A stretch of 64,000 bases of DNA from Variovorax sp. J22G73. Its GTDB lineage: Bacteria > Pseudomonadota > Gammaproteobacteria > Burkholderiales > Burkholderiaceae_C. Under the pieces are notes generated by a model. The model worked only from the letters and a program-made list of their open reading frames with translations. It had not been told where the DNA came from and made no database searches. Shown one piece after another: positions 51,054-59,242 of the stretch (its first letter is position 1; each line of letters starts with the position of its first letter). Position numbers and translations under genes: made by a program. The stretch lies in the NCBI RefSeq assembly GCF_030317035.1, contig NZ_JASZYK010000017.1:79585-143584 (forward strand), written 5' to 3'.

Positions 51054-51455
51054 TCAATCGGCCCAGCCGGTCTCGATCTCGGTCTTCACCTCGGTCATGA
51101 GCTTGTGCACCGGGCACTTCTCGGCCACGCGCAGCAGCTCGTCGCGCTGCGCATCGCTGAGGTCGCCGTTCACGCGAAGGCCCGACTTCAGGCGGTACAC
51201 GCCCTTGCGCTCCTCGCTGGCGTCGCGGTCGACCAGCACCTCGATGTCTTCCACCGGAATGCCCTTGCGCCGCGCGTAGATCAACACCGTGAGCGCCTTG
51301 CAGGCGGCGAGCGACGCGTCGTACAGGTCGTGCGGGTCGGGCCCCGCGTCGCTGCCACCGCCCGCGGGCGAGGCATCGACAGCAATCTCGTGGTTGCGGA
51401 TCTTGAGGATGTGGCGCGTGCCGGTGATGCCGTCGCGGCGGATCGAAATGGTCAT
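51054..51455 (-). CDS. OsmC-family protein
   Basis: This 133-residue protein starts MTISIRRDGITGTRHILKI and carries the two family cysteines (ASLAACKALT and EKCPVHKLM), the redox pair used by OsmC/Ohr peroxidases. OsmC members reduce organic hydroperoxides with reduced lipoamide or similar donors. It is a single gene converging on the hydrolase gene (55-bp gap). Peroxidase activity is inferred from the conserved Cys pair. Confidence 0.88.
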   Translation of the reverse strand: MTISIRRDGITGTRHILKIRNHEIAVDASPAGGGSDAGPDPHDLYDASLAACKALTVLIYARRKGIPVEDIEVLVDRDASEERKGVYRLKSGLRVNGDLSDAQRDELLRVAEKCPVHKLMTEVKTEIETGWAD

Positions 51456-51505
51456 GCCGGTGTCCTTGTGTTCTCGTGTTCTCGTGTCGTCGATGAGCGG
51501 GTAAA

Positions 51506-52027
51506 TCAGGAAGAGGAAGAAGACGAAGGAGACGAAGAAGAGAGCGTCTTCACATACAGGATGGTCGTGAACCCGCTGTGCCATTCGAGATCGGGGTAGC
51601 GCTCCGCCTCGCGGTAGCCCAGCGCCAGGTAGAAGCCCTGGCTCTGCGTGTTGAAGGTGTCGGTTTCCAGCCGCGCGAGCGCCACGCCCTCGGCGCGCAT
51701 GCCGTCCTCGGCGAAGGCCATCAACGCGCGGGCGATGCCCTTGCGCTGCTGCGCGGCGGGCACGTGCAGCGCGAGCACGAAGTCGTGCTCCCAGTGCACC
51801 ATGCCGAGCACCTCGCCGTCGATCTCGGCGACGAAAAACGCCGGCCCCATCTCGTCGATGTAGCCCACGGGCTCGCCGCTTTCGCGGTAGGCGGCGGCCG
51901 CCTCGGGCGTGAGCTGCGGCAGCCAGGTGCCCGCGAAGGTGTCGTCGAGGATGGCCTTGACGGCGTCGAAGTCGTCCAGCCGCCAGGGCCGGATGACGAT
52001 GTCGGGAACGTCGTGGTTCGAGGTCAT
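51506..52027 (-). CDS. GNAT acetyltransferase with polyserine tail
   Basis: This 173-residue protein has a GNAT fold: the acetyl-CoA loop is PAAQQRKGIARALMAF (Q/RxxGxG/A type), preceded by VLGMVHWEHDFVLALHV and followed by LETDTFNTQSQGFYLALGYREAERY. The C-terminal ten residues are almost all serine (SSSSPSSSSSS). The gene is coupled to the Lrp regulator by an ATGA overlap (52024-52027) and is probably co-transcribed with it. Substrate unknown; an amine or amino-acid substrate is conceivable given the lrp/dadA neighbourhood. Confidence 0.88.
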   Translation of the reverse strand: MTSNHDVPDIVIRPWRLDDFDAVKAILDDTFAGTWLPQLTPEAAAAYRESGEPVGYIDEMGPAFFVAEIDGEVLGMVHWEHDFVLALHVPAAQQRKGIARALMAFAEDGMRAEGVALARLETDTFNTQSQGFYLALGYREAERYPDLEWHSGFTTILYVKTLSSSSPSSSSSS

Positions 52028-52500
52028 CGGTCCGTGGCCAGCAGCAGCGTTTCCTTGATTTCCTCCATCACCACGTAGCTGTGCGACTCGGCCGCCACGG
52101 GCAACTTCTTCAGGATGTCGCCAAGCAGGTGGCGGTACTCGCTCATGCCGCTCAGGCGCGCCTTCACGAGATAGTCGAAGCTGCCCGACACCAGGTGGCA
52201 CTCGAGCACCTCGGGCATGTGCAGCAGCTCTTGCTTGACCTTGTCGAACACGTCGCCCGACTTGGCCGAGAGCTTGATTTCCACGAACACCAGCAGCGTC
52301 TTGCCCAGCGCCTCGGGTGCCACGCGCGCGTGGTAGCCGGTGATGACACCGTCGCGTTCCATGCGCTTCACGCGCTCGGCGCAGGGTGACGCCGACAGGC
52401 CGATGTGCTCGGCCAACTCGGTCATGGACATGCGCCCCTGGCGCTGCAAAACGTCGAGGATCTTGCGGTCGATGCGGTCGATGCGGTCGGGTTCGGGCAT
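52024..52500 (-). CDS. Lrp/AsnC-family regulator, probable regulator of dadA
   Basis: This 158-residue protein has an N-terminal helix-turn-helix (RQGRMSMTELAEHIGLSASP, then CAERVKRMERDGVI) and a C-terminal RAM domain that binds amino acids and drives octamer assembly. It is divergent from dadA, with an inverted repeat (52566-52609) in between, the same arrangement as dadR-dadA loci in pseudomonads. It therefore probably activates or represses D-amino-acid catabolism in response to alanine. Confidence 0.92.
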   Translation of the reverse strand: MPEPDRIDRIDRKILDVLQRQGRMSMTELAEHIGLSASPCAERVKRMERDGVITGYHARVAPEALGKTLLVFVEIKLSAKSGDVFDKVKQELLHMPEVLECHLVSGSFDYLVKARLSGMSEYRHLLGDILKKLPVAAESHSYVVMEEIKETLLLATDR

Positions 52501-52565
52501 TTCACTTCGCGCGTGGCCTTGGGCGATTTTCGGCAGTGCTTTTCACTGCCGAAGCTCTAAAAACG

Positions 52566-52609
52566 ATGGAATCCACGGCATTGTGCACTTTAGATTCCAT
52601 GTATTCCAT
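52566..52609. promoter_or_regulatory. ATGGAATC ... GATTCCAT inverted repeat between lrp and dadA
   Basis: ATGGAATC (52566-52573) and GATTCCAT (52593-52600) form a perfect 8-bp inverted repeat with a 19-bp spacer, and ATTCCAT recurs at 52603-52609. The set ends 19 bp before the dadA start (52629). Multiple phased copies are typical of Lrp-family binding regions, so this is a likely site for the divergent regulator. Confidence 0.5.
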
Positions 52610-52628
52610 CTGAATCGGCGAATACACC

Positions 52629-53930
52629 ATGAAAGTCATCGTTCTCGGCGGCGGCGTGATCGGCACCACCACGGCCTACTACCTCGCGCGCTCGGGCGCC
52701 GAGGTCACCCTGCTCGACCGGCAGGACGGCCCGGCCGAGGAAACCAGCTTCGGCAATGCCGGCCAGGTGTCGCCCGGCTACTCCACGCCGTGGGCCGCGC
52801 CGGGCATTCCGCTGAAGGCGATCAAGTGGATGTTCAAGAAGCACGCGCCGCTGTCCATTCGCCCGGACGGCACGCTGTTCCAGCTGCGCTGGATGGCCGC
52901 CATGTTGCGCAACTGCTCGCCCGAGGCTTATGCGGTGAACAAGGAACGCATGATGCGCGTGGCCGAATACAGCCGCGGTTGCCTGCAGCAGCTGCGCGCC
53001 GACACCGGCCTGCAGTACGAGCAGCGCACAGGCGGTACGCTGCAGCTGTTTCGCACGCAGGCGCAGCTCGACGCGGTGCAGCGCGACATCGCGGTGCTCG
53101 AGGAATGCGGCGTGCCCTACGAGCTGCTCGACCGCGACGCGCTCGCCCGCGTCGAGCCCGCGCTGGCCGGCGCGCGCGACCGCCTCACCGGCGGCCTGCG
53201 CCTGCCTAACGACGAAACCGGCGACTGCCACCTTTTCACGCGCGGCCTGGCGAAAATCGCCCAGGGCATGGGCGTGGACTTTCGCTTCGGCCAGACCATC
53301 GCCGGCCTGGAAACCGACGGCAACCGCATCACCGGCGTGCGCACCACGGCCGGCAAGGTGCTCACGGCCGACCGCTACGTGATGGCCTTCGGCAGCTACT
53401 CGCGCGCCGCGGTCGCCTCTCTGGGCCTGGACATTCCGGTGTACCCGGTGAAGGGCTACTCGCTGACGGTGCCGTTGATCGACGAGTCGCTCGCGCCGCA
53501 ATCGACGGTGCTCGACGAGACTTACAAGGTGGCGGTCACGCGTTTCGACAAGCGCATTCGCGTGGGCGGCATGGCCGAGCTGTCGGGCTTCGACCTGCGC
53601 CTGAACCCGGCGCGCCGCGCCACGCTCGAAAAAGTGGTGACCGACCTGTTCCCCGGCGGCGACGTGCCCCGCGCCACCTTCTGGACCGGCCTGCGCCCCA
53701 TGACGCCCGACAGCACCCCCATCGTCGGCGGCACGCGCTACGCCAACCTGTTCCTCAACACCGGCCACGGCACCCTCGGCTGGACCATGGCCTGCGGCTC
53801 CGGCAAGCTCATCTCCGACATGGTGATGGGCCAGCGCCCGGAAATCCGCACGGACGGGCTCGCGATGGACCGCTATGAGCAGGGGTCTTCGCGCGGCACG
53901 CGTCCCAGTCCTGCCGCTGCACCGGCCTGA
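52629..53930 (+). CDS. dadA: D-amino acid dehydrogenase
   Basis: This 433-residue FAD enzyme oxidises D-amino acids (D-alanine best) to keto acids, passing electrons to the respiratory chain at the inner membrane. The FAD motif is VIVLGGGVIGTTTAYYLARS (residues 3-22). DadA-typical segments are SFGNAGQVSPGYSTPWAAPG, RTGGTLQLFRTQ, the YPVKGYSLTVP loop and GLRPMTPDSTPIVGG…NTGHGTLGWTMACGSG. Length equals that of the family (about 430). The 12 C-terminal residues are Pro/Ala-rich and non-conserved. Regulated probably by the divergent Lrp protein. No alanine racemase (dadX) is adjacent. Confidence 0.96.
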   Translation: MKVIVLGGGVIGTTTAYYLARSGAEVTLLDRQDGPAEETSFGNAGQVSPGYSTPWAAPGIPLKAIKWMFKKHAPLSIRPDGTLFQLRWMAAMLRNCSPEAYAVNKERMMRVAEYSRGCLQQLRADTGLQYEQRTGGTLQLFRTQAQLDAVQRDIAVLEECGVPYELLDRDALARVEPALAGARDRLTGGLRLPNDETGDCHLFTRGLAKIAQGMGVDFRFGQTIAGLETDGNRITGVRTTAGKVLTADRYVMAFGSYSRAAVASLGLDIPVYPVKGYSLTVPLIDESLAPQSTVLDETYKVAVTRFDKRIRVGGMAELSGFDLRLNPARRATLEKVVTDLFPGGDVPRATFWTGLRPMTPDSTPIVGGTRYANLFLNTGHGTLGWTMACGSGKLISDMVMGQRPEIRTDGLAMDRYEQGSSRGTRPSPAAAPA

Positions 53931-54019
53931 CTGTTCGGCCTGTTCGGGCGTTCTTGTGCACGGCGATCAACGACCGCCGCGCATAACGCTCACGACGGCG
54001 CGGTCCCCCCACACATCAG

Positions 54020-55099
54020 TCAGGCAGCCTTGGCAATCGGTATCACCGCATTCATCCCGCGGTAGACCTCCGCCTCGCCATGCTTCGCAAGCAACTGCAT
54101 CAGGTGCTTGCGAATCAGCATGCCCGGCCGGTCGGACTCCATCGAATACTCCACGCCGCGCCGGCGCGTGTCGACCAGCGCATCAGGGTCCGTCGACTCC
54201 AGGATGTCCTTGTCCTCGCGCGTGACCGCATCGTCGAAGTCGATCAGCATCTGCGCCGCGCAATCGGCCTCGGTGTCGTTGCGGAACAGCCATTGGCACA
54301 GCTGCATGCGCCCGTCGTCGATGGGGGTGAAGCAGTTGATGATGATGTGGCGCACACCGCTCGGGTACTCGATGTCCAGCCGGCGCGAGAACGGCAGGAA
54401 GTAGGCGTTGCGCATGTGGCGCGTGGTGATGGGGTCGGTCACGCCGCTGATCGCGTGGAACTTCACCGGGTTGGTGGCCTCGATGACCGTCTCGGCGTAG
54501 AAGCCCGACTCGTTTTCCACCAGCTCGTACTTGCTCGGCTTCGGGCTCGCGGCCACGCCGAAGGTGGCGCGGTGCACGAAGCTGAAGTGCGAGTTGTCGA
54601 AGGAGTTTTCCAGCGCGCGCATCGGGCTGGTCTGCCACTCTTCGTAGAACTGGAAGATGGTGCGGTAGCCCGGGTCGTCGAACTCCGGAATCACCGGAAT
54701 GTCGGCAATGGGCTCTTCCAGCGCCACCCATGCATAGCCGTAGCGCGCGGTGCAGCGGTAGGCCGTGGTCTTGTACTCGGGCGAGATCTTTCGGTCGGGC
54801 TCGTACTGCGGAATACGGACGACCTGGCCGCTGCGGTCGTAGGTCCAGCCGTGGTAGCCGCACTGGATGGCGCCGGTGCCGCAGGCCTGGCCTTCGCTGT
54901 CCACGCACCAGCCCTTCGACAGCTTGGCGGTGCGGTGGCAGCACCGGTCGCGCAGCGCGGCGGGCTCGCCGCTGGAATCGATGAAGAGAACGATGTCTTC
55001 GCCCAGCAGCCTGAAAGGCTTGGGGCCGTGGGCCAGTTCGGTGAGCGGCATGACGGCATGCCAGAACTTGCGGAAGACGGGTTGTTGGGTAACGAGCAT
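54020..55099 (-). CDS. Rieske non-heme iron oxygenase, alpha subunit
   Basis: This 359-residue oxygenase carries a Rieske [2Fe-2S] domain (about 8-115; Cys53-x-His55 and Cys80-x2-His83 in QCGYHGWTYD). Its catalytic domain has the mononuclear iron site in ENSFDNSHFSFVH (His171, His176) bridged by Asp168. The size suits three-component demethylases/monooxygenases of the vanillate, dicamba or N-demethylase type rather than the larger dioxygenases. No ferredoxin or reductase gene is near. It is divergent from the SBP-deaminase pair and shares mirrored promoter elements with it, so it is probably co-regulated with import of an N-methylated or aminated heterocycle. The ATG at 55099 starts MLVTQQPVFRKFWHAVM. 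Confidence 0.9.
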   Translation of the reverse strand: MLVTQQPVFRKFWHAVMPLTELAHGPKPFRLLGEDIVLFIDSSGEPAALRDRCCHRTAKLSKGWCVDSEGQACGTGAIQCGYHGWTYDRSGQVVRIPQYEPDRKISPEYKTTAYRCTARYGYAWVALEEPIADIPVIPEFDDPGYRTIFQFYEEWQTSPMRALENSFDNSHFSFVHRATFGVAASPKPSKYELVENESGFYAETVIEATNPVKFHAISGVTDPITTRHMRNAYFLPFSRRLDIEYPSGVRHIIINCFTPIDDGRMQLCQWLFRNDTEADCAAQMLIDFDDAVTREDKDILESTDPDALVDTRRRGVEYSMESDRPGMLIRKHLMQLLAKHGEAEVYRGMNAVIPIAKAA

Positions 55100-55137
55100 G
55101 CGCGGACTCCTTCTGTGGTCGTGTGGGACGAACGTGA

Positions 55138-55404
55138 AAGAGCAATTTCCTGCCTGCGTGCCGAGGGTTCGTGGAACCCGTGTGGCATCGCGCGACTGAA
55201 CGCTTCTACTCTGCGCAACCTGCCTCGCAAGTTGCGCGCCCGGATTGTGGCGCGGCCGGCCCACGCCTCCAAGCCCCGAATGCAATGCCCGAGCAAAACC
55301 GGCTGGCATCGCGCTTGGCATGCGTCGTGCATCACGCCCTGCAAGAGTAGAAGCGTTCAGCAGCGCACGCACCACGAACGTGCGCCCGCCCGGAAATTGC
55401 TCTT
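55138..55404. promoter_or_regulatory. Nested inverted repeats in the Rieske/SBP divergent promoter
   Basis: This 359-bp gap (55100-55458) contains no gene. Two elements occur on both sides in mirror order: CTGAACGCTTCTACTCT at 55196-55212 with its exact complement at 55344-55360 (17 bp), and AAGAGCAATTTCC at 55138-55150 with its complement at 55392-55404 (13 bp). GTTCGTGG (55167-55174) and CCACGAAC (55372-55379) form a third pair. Thus each divergent gene is preceded by the same three elements in the same order, with different spacers. A smaller hairpin, GCGCAAC-N11-GTTGCGC, lies at 55213-55237. No regulator gene is adjacent. Confidence 0.75.
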
Positions 55405-55458
55405 GAAGCGCCTTCTGCCCTGCAGGGGGATTCAAGACCTGAAGATCCGAGGCCCCAC

Positions 55459-56487
55459 ATGCAACGCCGACTTTTCCTTGCCGCCACCGCCGCCACACTT
55501 GCCGCCCCTTCCGTCTTCGCGCAGGGCGGCGGCAAGCTCACCCCGCTCAAGTTCACGCTCGACTTCCGCATCAACGGACAGACCGCGCCCTTCTTCCTTG
55601 CGATGACCAAGGGCTACTACAAGGACGAGGGCCTCGACGTGAGCATCGACACCGGCGCGGGCTCGGTGGCTTCCATCACGCGCATCGCCAGCGGCGTATA
55701 CCAGATGGGCCTGGGCGACATCAGCTCGCTGGTGGAGTTCAACGCGCAGAACCCGGGCACGCCGATGGTGCAGGCCGTGTACCAGTACTACAACCGTGCA
55801 CCGTTCGTGATCATCGGGCGCAAGGACCGCGGCGTGACCAGCGACTTCAAGAGCCTGCAGGGCAAGAAGGTGGCGGCCGCCGCGGTCGAGTCCACGCGCC
55901 GCGCCTGGCCGATGGTGGCGCGCAAGCAGGGCATGCGCGCCGATGCCTTCCAGTGGCAGACCACCGACTTCAGCGCGCGCGACAACGTGATGGTGCGCGG
56001 CGACGTCGATGCCGCCACCTACTTCCACGACTCCGCCATGTCGCTGTTCGCGCGCATGAAGCCCGAAGACCTGTCGGTGCTCAAGTACGCGGACGCGGGC
56101 GTGAACCTGTACGGCAACGCCATCCTCGCGGGCAGCAACCTGGTGGCGCAGAACCCGAAGGTGGTGGCCGCCTTCCTGCGCGCGACCAACCGCGCCATCG
56201 TCGAGACCTTTGTCAACCCGGGGCCCAGCATCGCGGCCATGCGCCAGCGCGAGCCCATCCTCGATGAGAAGGTCGAGCTCGCGCGCTGGGCCGTGACCGC
56301 ACAGTACGTGGGCGCGGCCGATACGCGCGGCCACGGCCTGGGCGACATCAAGAAGCTCACGCTCGAGCAGCAGGTCGATGAGGTGGTCGATGTGTTCGGC
56401 CTGAAGGTCAAGCCCGCGTCCGACGCCATCTTCAACACTTCGATGCTCCCATTGCGCAGTGAACGCAACCTTCCGGCCTTGACCTGA
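55459..56487 (+). CDS. ABC transporter substrate-binding protein, NMT1/THI5-like (set 2)
   Basis: This 342-residue periplasmic protein has a signal peptide (MQRRLFLAATAATLAAPSVF, cleavage near AQG) and then PLKFTLDFRINGQTAPFFLA, the NMT1/THI5-like start. It continues with MTKGYYKDEGLDVSIDTGAG and the ASITRIASGVYQMGLGD motif that contacts ligand. It is paralogous to the SBP at 36124 but has no ATPase or permease beside it; it may borrow that set's membrane components. It is followed after 36 bp by a deaminase. The ligand is probably a nitrogen heterocycle. Confidence 0.92.
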   Translation: MQRRLFLAATAATLAAPSVFAQGGGKLTPLKFTLDFRINGQTAPFFLAMTKGYYKDEGLDVSIDTGAGSVASITRIASGVYQMGLGDISSLVEFNAQNPGTPMVQAVYQYYNRAPFVIIGRKDRGVTSDFKSLQGKKVAAAAVESTRRAWPMVARKQGMRADAFQWQTTDFSARDNVMVRGDVDAATYFHDSAMSLFARMKPEDLSVLKYADAGVNLYGNAILAGSNLVAQNPKVVAAFLRATNRAIVETFVNPGPSIAAMRQREPILDEKVELARWAVTAQYVGAADTRGHGLGDIKKLTLEQQVDEVVDVFGLKVKPASDAIFNTSMLPLRSERNLPALT

Positions 56488-56523
56488 TTGACCTGATCCA
56501 CTTGATATCGAAAAACATCCAGC

Positions 56524-57060
56524 ATGAACTTCAACAACAACATGCACGCCAGCACCGCCTCCTACCCCGCCGAAAACACGCTCGACGAGCGCGATGGCCG
56601 CTACCTGCGCAAGGCCATCGTCTGGTCGCACGCAGCGCGGCGCCGGGGCAACCGGCCCTTCGGCTCGGTCATCGTCTCGGCCTCGGGCGAGGTGCTGGCC
56701 GAGGCCGCCAACAGCAACACCGAAACCGGCGACTGCACCGCGCACGCCGAGGTCAATGCGCTGCGCGCGCTGGCCGGGCGCAACATCTCGCGCGAAGAAC
56801 TCGCGGGCGCCACGCTGTACGCGTCGGGCGAGCCCTGCGTGATGTGCGCGGGTGCCATCTTCTGGTCGAACATCGGGCGCGTGGTGTTCGGCATCGACGC
56901 CGAACGACTGCGCGTGTTCCGCGGCGAGCGGCAGGACCAGCGCGACGCCGAGCTGTCGTGCCGCGACGTGTTCCGTGCTTCTCCGCACGGCATCGAATGC
57001 ATCGGCCCGGCGCTGATCGACGAGGCCAGCGCGGCGCACGACGGAGCGTGGAAGGCTTGA
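56524..57060 (+). CDS. Guanine/nucleoside deaminase (CDA fold, set 2)
   Basis: This 178-residue zinc deaminase has His74-Ala-Glu76 (CTAHAEVNALRALAG) and Pro104-Cys-Val-Met-Cys108 (SGEPCVMCAGAIFWSN). The GRVVFGIDAERLRVFRG segment matches the GuaD/TadA-like branch. It has a 20-residue N-terminal extension compared with the set 1 deaminase. It probably converts an amino-heterocycle to its oxo form after uptake by the SBP system; with the Rieske oxygenase it could form a short degradative route for a methylated or aminated base. Confidence 0.9.
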   Translation: MNFNNNMHASTASYPAENTLDERDGRYLRKAIVWSHAARRRGNRPFGSVIVSASGEVLAEAANSNTETGDCTAHAEVNALRALAGRNISREELAGATLYASGEPCVMCAGAIFWSNIGRVVFGIDAERLRVFRGERQDQRDAELSCRDVFRASPHGIECIGPALIDEASAAHDGAWKA

Positions 57061-57164
57061 CCACCTGAAAGACCCGCGCGCACCCGGGTCTGCGGCTTCG
57101 CCCAGAATCGCGTCGGCCGACCATGCCCGAGCATGGCCAACGAGACACAGGAGCAAGCCCCCTC

Positions 57165-58190
57165 ATGACCCAGCCTTCGCATTCCGCCACCCGCATTCCC
57201 ACCCGCATCCCTACCCTCACCCGCGCCATTCGCGTCGCCGACTTCGGCGGCCCCGAGTCCATGCGCCTGGAAACCGTCGACCTGCCCGCGCCCGCCGCCG
57301 GCGACGCGCAACTGCGCCAGACCGCCATCGGTTTCAACTACATCGACATCTACCAGCGCAGCGGCAAGTACCCGCTGCCCTCGCCCTCCGGCCTGGGCCA
57401 CGAGGCCACGGGCGTGGTCGAGGCACTCGGCGACGGCGTGACCGACCTGAAGATCGGCGACCGCGTGGCCTACATGAACGCCGGCGTGGGCGCCTATGCC
57501 GAGCGCCGCAACGTGCCGGCGGCCAAGCTGGTGCGCATTCCCGACGGCATTTCCGACGAGGACACGGCAGCCGTGTTCTTCAAGGCCATGACCGCGCAGT
57601 ACCTCGTGAAGAAGACGCACGCGGTGCAGCCCGGCGACATCGTGGTGGTGCACGCGGCCGCGGGCGGCGTGGGCCAGATTCTGAGCGGCTGGGCCAAGGC
57701 GCTGGGCGCCACCGTCATCGGCACCGCGGGTTCCCCCGCCAAGTGCGAGGCCGCGCGCGCCGCGGGCTGCGACGTGGCCATCGACTACTCGAACGCCGAC
57801 TGGGTGCAGCAGGTGATCGACGCCACCGGCGGGCGCAAGGCGCGCGTGGTGTACGACTCGGTGGCCAGGCACACCTTCCTGGGTTCGCTGGACTGCACCG
57901 CGCCCTTCGGCATGGTGGTGCTGTACGGCGCGGCCTCGGGCCCGGCGCCGGCCATCGACCCCGAGCTGCTCAACAAGAAGGGTTGCCTGTTCCTCACGCG
58001 GCCTTCGGTGTTCCCGCACAACGCGGACCCGATCACCTTCCGCTCGAACGCGAAAGACGTGTTCGACGCCATGGCCTCGGGCGCGGTGCGCGCGGCCGTC
58101 GGTGCGCGTTTTGCGCTGGCCGATGCGCCCGAGGCGCACAAGGCGGCCGAACGGCGCTCGGTGACGGGCGCGATCGTGCTGCTGCCCTGA
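57165..58190 (+). CDS. Quinone oxidoreductase (MDR superfamily, copy 2)
   Basis: This protein of about 341 residues has a repetitive N-terminal stretch (RIPTRIPTLTR), then the GroES-like domain (GFNYIDIYQRSGKYPLPSPS) and Rossmann domain (HAAAGGVGQILSGWAKALGA, about 166-185). It lacks the zinc ligands of alcohol dehydrogenases, as in Qor. It probably reduces quinones or enones with NADPH. It is a paralogue of the enzyme at 3594-4565 but has no thiolase beside it. The ATG at 57165 follows CAGGAG by about 11 nt; a later start, MRLETVDLPAP, would cut off part of the domain. Confidence 0.9.
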   Translation: MTQPSHSATRIPTRIPTLTRAIRVADFGGPESMRLETVDLPAPAAGDAQLRQTAIGFNYIDIYQRSGKYPLPSPSGLGHEATGVVEALGDGVTDLKIGDRVAYMNAGVGAYAERRNVPAAKLVRIPDGISDEDTAAVFFKAMTAQYLVKKTHAVQPGDIVVVHAAAGGVGQILSGWAKALGATVIGTAGSPAKCEAARAAGCDVAIDYSNADWVQQVIDATGGRKARVVYDSVARHTFLGSLDCTAPFGMVVLYGAASGPAPAIDPELLNKKGCLFLTRPSVFPHNADPITFRSNAKDVFDAMASGAVRAAVGARFALADAPEAHKAAERRSVTGAIVLLP

Positions 58191-58225
58191 CGAAAACGGC
58201 CGGGCGCTGCCTCTAGACTCGCTGC

Positions 58226-59056
58226 ATGCCCTGGCACGCCCGTCTCCACCTCGCCTACCAACAAGAGGCCGAACGCACCGTCGCGCGCTTTCGCCACGAC
58301 GGACCGCTGCGCATCCTGCAGAGCCTGTACCCCGAGGGCGACACCGTGTGCCACAACGTGCTGGTGCACCCGCCGGGCGGGCTGGTGGGCGGCGACACGC
58401 TGGACATCGACATCGAGGCCGCCGACGGCAGCCACGGCCTCATCACCACGCCCGGCGCCTCGCGCTTCTACCGCTCTGAGGGCGAGCTGGCGCTGCAGCG
58501 CACGCGCATCCGGCTCGCGGCCGGCGCTCGGCTCGAATGGCTGCCGCTGGAAGCCATCTGCTACAGCGGCTGCCAGGCCGAGAACCGGCTGTCGATGGAA
58601 GTCGCACCCGGCGCCGAGCTGATCGGCTGGGACGTGACCGCGCTCGGCCTGCCGAATGCCAACCAGCCTTTCGAGCGCGGCAGCTACCTGCAGCACATCG
58701 AGGTGCCCGGCACGTGGCTGGAGCGCGGGCGCATCGACGCGGCCGACCACCGCCTGCTGCAGAGCCCCATCGGCCTGGGCGGACACCGCTGCATGGCCTC
58801 GCTGTTCTTCGTGGCGGGCTCGCCGGTGGCGCGCGCGCGGCGCGACGCACTGCTGGCCCACGCGCGCGCAGCGCTCGAGGCCAGCCCCCTGTTCGACAGC
58901 GCGGGCGCCACCAGCCCGCATGCCGAGGTGGTGGTGCTGCGCGTGCTGGCCCCGGTGGTCGAGCCCGCGATGCAGCTGCTGCGCCAGGTGTGGCTGGCGT
59001 GGCGCCATGAGCTGTGGCAGCTCAGCGCGGCCACGCCGCGGATCTGGGCGACCTGA
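58226..59056 (+). CDS. ureD: Urease accessory protein UreD
   Basis: This 276-residue protein is of the UreD/UreH family, which scaffolds nickel insertion into urease with UreF, UreG and UreE. Family features are the RTVARFRHDGPLRILQSLYP start, the HPPGGLVGGDTLDIDIEA block, TTPGASRFYRSEG and WLPLEAICYSGCQAENRLSM. Length is normal. Unusually, no ureA, ureB, ureC or other accessory gene follows; the next genes are a DUF4331 cluster. The start MPWHARLHLAYQQ has only a weak ribosome-binding site. It is either a displaced member of a urease locus encoded elsewhere or a relic. Confidence 0.93.
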   Translation: MPWHARLHLAYQQEAERTVARFRHDGPLRILQSLYPEGDTVCHNVLVHPPGGLVGGDTLDIDIEAADGSHGLITTPGASRFYRSEGELALQRTRIRLAAGARLEWLPLEAICYSGCQAENRLSMEVAPGAELIGWDVTALGLPNANQPFERGSYLQHIEVPGTWLERGRIDAADHRLLQSPIGLGGHRCMASLFFVAGSPVARARRDALLAHARAALEASPLFDSAGATSPHAEVVVLRVLAPVVEPAMQLLRQVWLAWRHELWQLSAATPRIWAT

Positions 59057-59242
59057 CCTCCAAGACCGCGGGCGCACGCGTTTGCGCCTGCGCCGCGGCA
59101 TCGGCAATGCGCGTAACTACCTAGGCGCATTCACACATCCAGCTGAACTTGTTGGCCGTACTCAGACAACGCCGGCGCACCCACCTGTGCCGCGTGAGTC
59201 GTTCGTGCCCATTCCAACATTTCACTATCCGAGGTGACGCCG

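Noticed and set aside
55100..55458. Nested inverted repeats as a transposon or integron remnant
   Set aside because: No transposase, target-site duplication or att-like core was found, and the elements sit symmetrically at two promoters, which fits regulation better.
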